Source: Anaerolineae bacterium (GTDB lineage: Bacteria; Chloroflexota; Anaerolineae; B4-G1). Taken from it: a DNA stretch of 10,359 bases. The translations under genes were made by a program, and so were the position numbers. Below are positions 6,940 to 10,359 of the stretch, piece after piece. Under the pieces are notes generated by a model. The model worked only from the letters and a program-made list of their open reading frames with translations. It was not told where the DNA came from and did not search any database. The stretch lies in assembly GCA_030612585.1 (NCBI GenBank), contig JAUWNP010000155.1, positions 1-10,359 on the forward strand. Reading direction: 5' to 3'. Position 1 is the stretch's first letter. The number at the start of each line of letters is the position of its first letter.

Positions 6940-7941
6940 ATGGGCGCTTTGAGTCTAAAAGGCCGGGACGTTCTCTCGCTGGCCGATTTCACGCTGGAAG
7001 AGATTGATTTGATCTTCAACACTTCGCTGGAACTGAAGCGGGGCATCTCCCGTGGCCAGTTCCAGGACGATGTCCTGCGCGGCAAGGCGGCGGCGATGAT
7101 CTTTGAGACACCGTCGTCGCGGACGCGCATGTCCTTCTGGCGAGCGATGCAGCAACTTGGCGGCGCGGCACAGGACCTCAGCGGCGGCAAGATCTGGTCC
7201 GATTCCGGTGTGGAGAGTTGGGGCGATACCGTCCGCGTGATGGATCGTTACTTCGACGTGATCATCGCCCGGTTGCTGGCCCAGTCCACGCTGGAGGAGG
7301 CGGCGGAGATCGCCGAGATCCCGGTGCTCAACGCCTCCACCGATTTCGAGCATCCCTTCCAGGCGCTGGCCGACTTCCAGACTGTGTTGGAGAAGAAGGG
7401 CAGTTTCGACAATGTCAAGTACGTGTTGACCTGGGCCTATCACGAGTACAACCCGCCCATCGGATTAGTCGTCTCCAGCCTCTACCTGGCCTCGCGCATC
7501 CCCAACATGCAGTTCGTGTTGGCCTGCCCGGAGGAGTACAACCCGCCGCAGGACATCATTGATCGGGCCAGGTCCTTTGCCAGCGAAGGCGGCGCCGACA
7601 TCGAGATCGTCCACGATATGAAGAAGGCGGCCAAGGATGCGGACTTCATCAACGCCTACAGTTACGTGATGCCGGCCGACTTCCGCGCCGGCCTGGAGTA
7701 CGACTGGCAGGCCCCGGTACCGCACAATCAAAACCCCGAGCCGTTCAAGAAGTGGATCGTGGACGACGAGATTATGTCCCTGGCCAAGCCCAGCGCAAAG
7801 TTTATGCACTGCCTGCCCGCCGCCGTCGGCCACGAGGTGACCGCAGAGGTCATCTACGGCCCACAGTCACTCATCCAGGACGAGGCGGAGAACCGGTTGC
7901 ACGTGCAGAAGGCGGTGCTGGCGTTGCTGTTGGGGGCGTAG
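6940..7941 (+). CDS. Carbamoyltransferase, N-acetylornithine/ornithine transcarbamylase-like
   Basis: Expected to transfer a carbamoyl group between carbamoyl phosphate and an amine, in either direction, as a cytoplasmic trimer. The 333-residue protein has the carbamoyl-phosphate motif SSRTR (59-63), HPFQALAD (138-145, the HPxQ motif), HCLPA (290-294) and the C-terminal DEAENRLHVQKA (314-325). YVLTWAYH (161-168) and the tail resemble N-acetylornithine carbamoyltransferase from Xanthomonas and, less, YgeW. Key residues differ: counting from HCLP, the Xanthomonas Arg298 and carboxylated Lys302 correspond to Ala295 and Glu299 here. The substrate is therefore uncertain, and an arginine-pathway role is not assured; no other arg gene is present. 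The start is clear: AAAGGAG at 6927-6933 with a 6-base spacer. It is followed, after a hairpin repeat, by a PreA-like flavoprotein. Confidence 0.88.
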   Translation: MGALSLKGRDVLSLADFTLEEIDLIFNTSLELKRGISRGQFQDDVLRGKAAAMIFETPSSRTRMSFWRAMQQLGGAAQDLSGGKIWSDSGVESWGDTVRVMDRYFDVIIARLLAQSTLEEAAEIAEIPVLNASTDFEHPFQALADFQTVLEKKGSFDNVKYVLTWAYHEYNPPIGLVVSSLYLASRIPNMQFVLACPEEYNPPQDIIDRARSFASEGGADIEIVHDMKKAAKDADFINAYSYVMPADFRAGLEYDWQAPVPHNQNPEPFKKWIVDDEIMSLAKPSAKFMHCLPAAVGHEVTAEVIYGPQSLIQDEAENRLHVQKAVLALLLGA

Positions 7942-7947
7942 TCAAGA

Positions 7948-7981
7948 AGAAACCAGGTTTTTCGGAAAAAACCTGGTTTCT
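7948..7981. repeat. 34-bp perfect hairpin element, copy 2
   Basis: Arms 7948-7962 (agaaaccaggttttt) and 7967-7981 are exact reverse complements with loop cgga. Compared with copy 1, position 8 of each arm has changed together (G to A on the left, C to T on the right), keeping all 15 base pairs. It lies 6 bases after the carbamoyltransferase stop, the same distance as copy 1 from the AOR stop, and ends about 10 bases before the GGAG ribosome-binding site of the next gene. Confidence 0.87.
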
Positions 7982-8002
7982 CCATAGCCTGGAGCGAGCA
8001 CT

Positions 8003-9232
8003 ATGGAAAATACCCGTCCTAGTCTGGCCGGCGTGCCGATGCGCAACCGTGTCATTGTGGCGGCCGGCTGCCACGGTGCCGATGGCGATACCATCGTTCG
8101 CACCAGCCGCGAGGGTGTCGCTGCCGTCACCACCAAGACCATCGTCGCGCAGGCGGTAGAGGATGTGCGGCCTTGTTTCGCGGCGGTCGAGGGAGGCTTT
8201 CTCAACTGCGTTTTCGGCACGACGCTGCCTGCAGAGCAGTGGTTCGAGCGCGAGTTACCGCGTGCCAAATCAGCGGTTAGCGGTCAGCGGTCAGCAGTTA
8301 GCGGCGGGGCTCCTCCTCCCGTCATCATCGCCTCGCTGGCAGGGTTGAACCCCACGGAGGCTGCAGATCTGGCTACGCGCGCCGTGGCTGCCGGGGCGGA
8401 TATGATCGAGATGCCGACCGTGTGCCCGCATATGGGGGAGATCCTGGAAGCGATGTTCCCCGGTATGACGATGCCGCCGCCGGAGGTGCACGACGTCGCG
8501 CCCTACGTGGCGAACGTCCGCGCGGTGAAGGAGGCCGTTGATGTACCGGTCATCGCCAAGTTCAGCGCGCTGTTCCACGCCAACGTCGTCCAGTGGGCCA
8601 CCGCCGTCGAGGAGGCAGGCGCCGACGCTATCGCCTGCGCCGATGCCTTTGGCCCCGCCATCAAGATAGACATCGAGAGCGGCGAGCCTTCGCTGGGCGG
8701 GCCACGGGGCGCCGGCGGCCTGACAGGGCCAGCGCTCAAGCCCATCGCGCTGCGTATGATCCTGGAGATGGCGCAGCACGTCTCCATTCCCCTCATCGGC
8801 GTGGGCGGCATCTCCCGTGCCGAGGACGCCATCGAGTACTTCATGGCCGGTGCCAGTTTCGTCGGCGTGGTGACCGCCGGGCACCTGAAGGGCGCGGGCA
8901 GGTTCGGCAAGATCATTGAGGGCATTGACCGCTGGGTCGCCGAGCACGGCTACGACGACGTGAGCGACTTCATCGGGCTATCGCTGCGCAAGATTGAGGC
9001 GCGCCGCGAGCGGGGGCTGGTCGCCATCACCACACCCCAACCGCCCATCATTGACCCCGACCGCTGCACCGGCTGTAAAAGATGCGAGGTCTCCTGCGTC
9101 TACGACGCGATTCACGTGGACGATGACAAACTGGCCCACGCCGACGAGGCGAAGTGTTACGGCTGCGGGCTGTGCCGGGATGTGTGTCCGGTGCAGGCGA
9201 TCCGCTTTGCGTACTTTGAGCGTCAAACGTGA
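8003..9232 (+). CDS. Dihydropyrimidine/dihydroorotate dehydrogenase-like flavoprotein with C-terminal 2x[4Fe-4S] ferredoxin domain
   Basis: A PreA-like FMN TIM barrel (about residues 1-330) joined to a bacterial ferredoxin domain (about 348-400). The Fe-S motifs are CTGCKRCEVSC (Cys355, 358, 361, 365) and CYGCGLCRDVC (Cys385, 388, 391, 395). Barrel features include KTI (Lys45), VCPHMG (Cys141, at the place of the catalytic Cys of dihydropyrimidine dehydrogenase), AKFS (Lys186), GLTGPALKPIALR and the phosphate-binding GVGGIS with AGASFVGVVTA. The pyrimidine-binding segments NLSC and ATNT of that enzyme read PTVC and CADA here, so uracil or thymine may not be the substrate. Residues 90-101 (about SAVSGQRSAVSG) are encoded by a heptamer repeat array and look like an acquired surface loop. 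The start has GGAG with an 8-base spacer. The stop TGA lies inside the first unit of the next repeat array. Confidence 0.9.
   Translation: MENTRPSLAGVPMRNRVIVAAGCHGADGDTIVRTSREGVAAVTTKTIVAQAVEDVRPCFAAVEGGFLNCVFGTTLPAEQWFERELPRAKSAVSGQRSAVSGGAPPPVIIASLAGLNPTEAADLATRAVAAGADMIEMPTVCPHMGEILEAMFPGMTMPPPEVHDVAPYVANVRAVKEAVDVPVIAKFSALFHANVVQWATAVEEAGADAIACADAFGPAIKIDIESGEPSLGGPRGAGGLTGPALKPIALRMILEMAQHVSIPLIGVGGISRAEDAIEYFMAGASFVGVVTAGHLKGAGRFGKIIEGIDRWVAEHGYDDVSDFIGLSLRKIEARRERGLVAITTPQPPIIDPDRCTGCKRCEVSCVYDAIHVDDDKLAHADEAKCYGCGLCRDVCPVQAIRFAYFERQT
8272..8304. repeat. In-frame heptamer array agcggtc/agcggtt inside a coding region
   Basis: Units agcggtt, agcggtc, agcggtc, agcagtt and a partial agcgg give 33 bases, exactly 11 codons' worth, so the frame of the PreA-like gene is kept. 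The encoded stretch contains the near-repeat SAVSGQRSAVSG. The 7-base period is the same as in the intergenic arrays, although the unit differs. Confidence 0.85.
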
Positions 9233-9295
9233 AACGTGATGCGTGAAACGTGATGCGTGAAACGTGATGCGTGAAACGTGATGCGTGAAACGTGA
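9226..9295. repeat. Ten-unit heptamer array aacgtga/tgcgtga
   Basis: Ten gapless 7-base units cover 70 bases: aacgtga, then aacgtga and tgcgtga alternating to the end. From 9233 this can be read as a 14-base unit repeated four times plus one half unit. All units are perfect copies of one of the two forms, so the array is recent or actively homogenised. The first unit contains the TGA stop codon of the PreA-like gene, and the last unit contains a GTG that could be mistaken for the start of the next gene. Confidence 0.95.
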
Positions 9296-9315
9296 AGGTT
9301 GTGAGGAGAAGGGAA

Positions 9316-9819
9316 ATGGATTATGATGAGTGGGAAAGGTCAGTCCCGGGTGAGATCACGAGTGATTCGTTGTGGAAGATGGAAGCCTATCGTCTGGGAT
9401 TGTTTGTCGCGGATGTGGGTTGGCATGATGTAACAAAACTGATGCGGGACAAGCGCACGCTTAGATTGTCAGATCAGCTCTACCGGGCACTGGGCTCTAT
9501 CGGTGCCAATCTCGCCGAGGGCTATTCACGCGGCACAGGCAAAGATCGGGCGCGTTTCTACGAGTATGCCCTCGGTTCGGCCAGGGAGAGCCGCGATTGG
9601 TATTACAAGGGCCGGCACGTATTGGGAGAGACCGTCACCTGGCATCGCTTGAATCTGCTCACCCAGATCATTCGCCTGCTCCTGACCATGGTCCCACAGC
9701 AGCGCGGACGCACCCTGCGCGAGCAACACATTTCCTACCAGCCCGCCCCGGACAAACTAGACCCAATCGTCAGTCGGGAGACATTGGACACCCTGTTACA
9801 AAGTGTCCCCCTCTCCTAA
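9316..9819 (+). CDS. Four-helix bundle protein (23S rRNA intervening-sequence / S23 type)
   Basis: A 167-residue helical protein with the family signature SIGANLAEGYSRG (61-73), a KDRARFYEYALGSARESRDW segment (76-95), and further amphipathic helices at about 19-46 and 107-127. Members occur inside 23S rRNA intervening sequences and as accessory proteins (Avd) of diversity-generating retroelements, where they form pentamers, but most genomic copies have no assigned role. Here there is no rRNA, reverse transcriptase or variable-repeat pair. I chose ATG 9316 (AGGAG at 9304-9308, spacer 7). The in-frame GTG at 9292 lies inside the repeat array and would add eight residues of repeat-derived sequence. 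The N-terminal 18 residues and C-terminal 35 residues extend beyond the family core. Confidence 0.88.
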   Translation: MDYDEWERSVPGEITSDSLWKMEAYRLGLFVADVGWHDVTKLMRDKRTLRLSDQLYRALGSIGANLAEGYSRGTGKDRARFYEYALGSARESRDWYYKGRHVLGETVTWHRLNLLTQIIRLLLTMVPQQRGRTLREQHISYQPAPDKLDPIVSRETLDTLLQSVPLS

Positions 9820-9840
9820 TCACGTTTCACGTTTCACTTC
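9820..9840. repeat. Inverted heptamer array tcacgtt, 3 units
   Basis: Units tcacgtt, tcacgtt and tcacttc begin immediately after the TAA stop of the four-helix-bundle gene. They are the reverse complement of the aacgtga unit upstream of the same gene and belong to the same family as 3101-3142. Confidence 0.85.
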
Positions 9841-9898
9841 ACCCGTGGTAGCCAAGATTTTGAGATGATCTAAATTCTGGAAGTCAAGGGGAATGATT

Positions 9899-10359
9899 AT
9901 GAAGAATAACGAATACCCCAACCAAACGATGAGACTACTCATCGAACGAGCCAGTTGCAGGAGTTTTTCCGACAAAAGAATCCCCCCGGGCGTTCTGCAA
10001 CTTGTTCTTGAGGCGGGAACCCATGCGCCTAATGGGTGGAACCTGCAGCCCTATTCCATCATCAAAATCGAAAACGATGAGACGAAGCAAAGACTGGCAG
10101 AGATGTTTGGACAGGGTTTCATCAGCCATGCGCCTGTCCTGCTGCTGTTTTGCATTGATTGGTCTCGTGTTGAAAGGTGGGCGCGTCTTAGTGTTGCTCC
10201 ATTCACGGCCACAAGTTCCTTTCGGCACTTTTGGATCTCTTTCCAGGATACCATCTTATGCGCTCGGAGTATTTGCATCGCCGCTGACGCGATGGGACTG
10301 GGCTCGGTCTACATCGGTGCGGTCATCGAATTCCTCAGCGATGTTCGAGACATGTTCCA
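9899..10359 (+). CDS. Nitroreductase-family protein (3' partial)
   Basis: An FMN-dependent, NAD(P)H-using oxidoreductase cut by the right edge; 153 codons plus two bases are visible, against about 170-220 for the family. Family motifs are RASCRSFSDKRI (18-28, the FMN phosphate-binding Arg and Ser), HAPNGWNLQPYSIIKI (42-57, the usual AP-x-x-x-N-x-QPW region with Tyr in place of Trp), ISHAPVLLLFCID (75-87) and ADAMGLGSVYIGA (129-141). Two ATGs are possible; AAGGGG at 9886-9891 sits 7 bases before ATG 9899 but only 1 base before ATG 9893, so 9899 is preferred. It is AT-richer than the genes up to 9232. The substrate is unknown; F420 or cobalamin-related members of the fold cannot be excluded. 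Confidence 0.9.
   Translation, partial: MKNNEYPNQTMRLLIERASCRSFSDKRIPPGVLQLVLEAGTHAPNGWNLQPYSIIKIENDETKQRLAEMFGQGFISHAPVLLLFCIDWSRVERWARLSVAPFTATSSFRHFWISFQDTILCARSICIAADAMGLGSVYIGAVIEFLSDVRDMF

Larger units (their letters stand above)
9225..9840. other. Possible gene cassette: four-helix-bundle gene between inverted heptamer arrays
   Basis: The bases aaacgtgaaacgtga (9225-9239) are the exact reverse complement of 9820-9834, giving 15-bp inverted repeats around the four-helix-bundle gene; one mismatch extends this to 18 bp. No transposase or target-site duplication is visible. The arrangement could equally arise from two independent repeats of a common genomic family. Confidence 0.3.

Noticed and set aside
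9226..9295. Possible CRISPR array
   Set aside because: Units are 7 (or 14) bases with no unique spacers between them, and no cas gene is present.
9292..9315. GTG 9292 as the start of the four-helix-bundle gene
   Set aside because: It lies in the repeat array and has no ribosome-binding site other than repeat sequence; ATG 9316 has AGGAG with a good spacer.
9316..9819. Diversity-generating retroelement (Avd-like accessory protein) or rRNA intervening sequence
   Set aside because: No reverse transcriptase, template/variable repeat pair or rRNA sequence is seen in the window.

Overview
The window is a 10.36 kb stretch of a moderately GC-rich bacterial genome with ten genes, all on the + strand and tightly packed. 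The longest gene-free stretch is about 165 bases. I see no rRNA, tRNA, CRISPR array or transposase. The likely source is an anaerobic or facultative member of the Chloroflexota (Anaerolineae-like). This is inference from three things: a lipoprotein binding protein with a Pro/Glu/Ala/Thr-rich linker behind its lipid-anchor Cys, a tungsto-/molybdopterin aldehyde oxidoreductase beside ferredoxin-type enzymes, and many short 7-bp tandem repeats between genes. No single gene proves the taxonomy.

Layout. (1) 2-1291: the C-terminal two thirds of an aldehyde:ferredoxin oxidoreductase, cut by the window edge. (2) 1348-4650: a carbohydrate-type (CUT1-like) ABC importer with two permeases and a lipoprotein substrate-binding protein, but no ATPase gene. 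(3) 4793-5629: an AT-richer conserved-looking gene of unknown function. (4) 5638-6489: a sugar-phosphate isomerase/epimerase-like TIM barrel, whose ribosome-binding site overlaps the stop codon of gene 3. (5) 6559-6852: a MoaD/ThiS-like small protein ending in Gly-Gly, probably the sulfur carrier for the pterin cofactor of the AOR. (6) 6940-7941: a transcarbamylase resembling N-acetylornithine carbamoyltransferase but with changed substrate-site residues. (7) 8003-9232: a PreA/dihydroorotate-dehydrogenase-like flavoprotein fused to a 2x[4Fe-4S] domain, also with changed substrate residues. (8) 9316-9819: a four-helix-bundle (23S rRNA intervening-sequence type) protein flanked by inverted heptamer arrays. 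(9) 9899 to the right edge: a partial nitroreductase.

How the genes may work together (inference): the importer brings in a sugar or glycoside-like compound, the TIM barrel isomerises or epimerises it, and the AOR oxidises an aldehyde product to an acid with electrons going to ferredoxin. The transcarbamylase and the Fe-S flavoprotein form a second pair that could handle a ureido or heterocyclic compound. None of these substrates can be read from the sequence.

The most distinctive non-coding signal is a layer of short repeats. Four intergenic heptamer arrays begin in or directly after a stop codon, and a fifth sits in frame inside the PreA-like gene. Two 34-bp perfect hairpins, 6.6 kb apart, differ only by one compensated base pair. 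Heptamer arrays of this kind are known from cyanobacteria as STRRs; here several unrelated 7-bp units occur in one 10-kb window.
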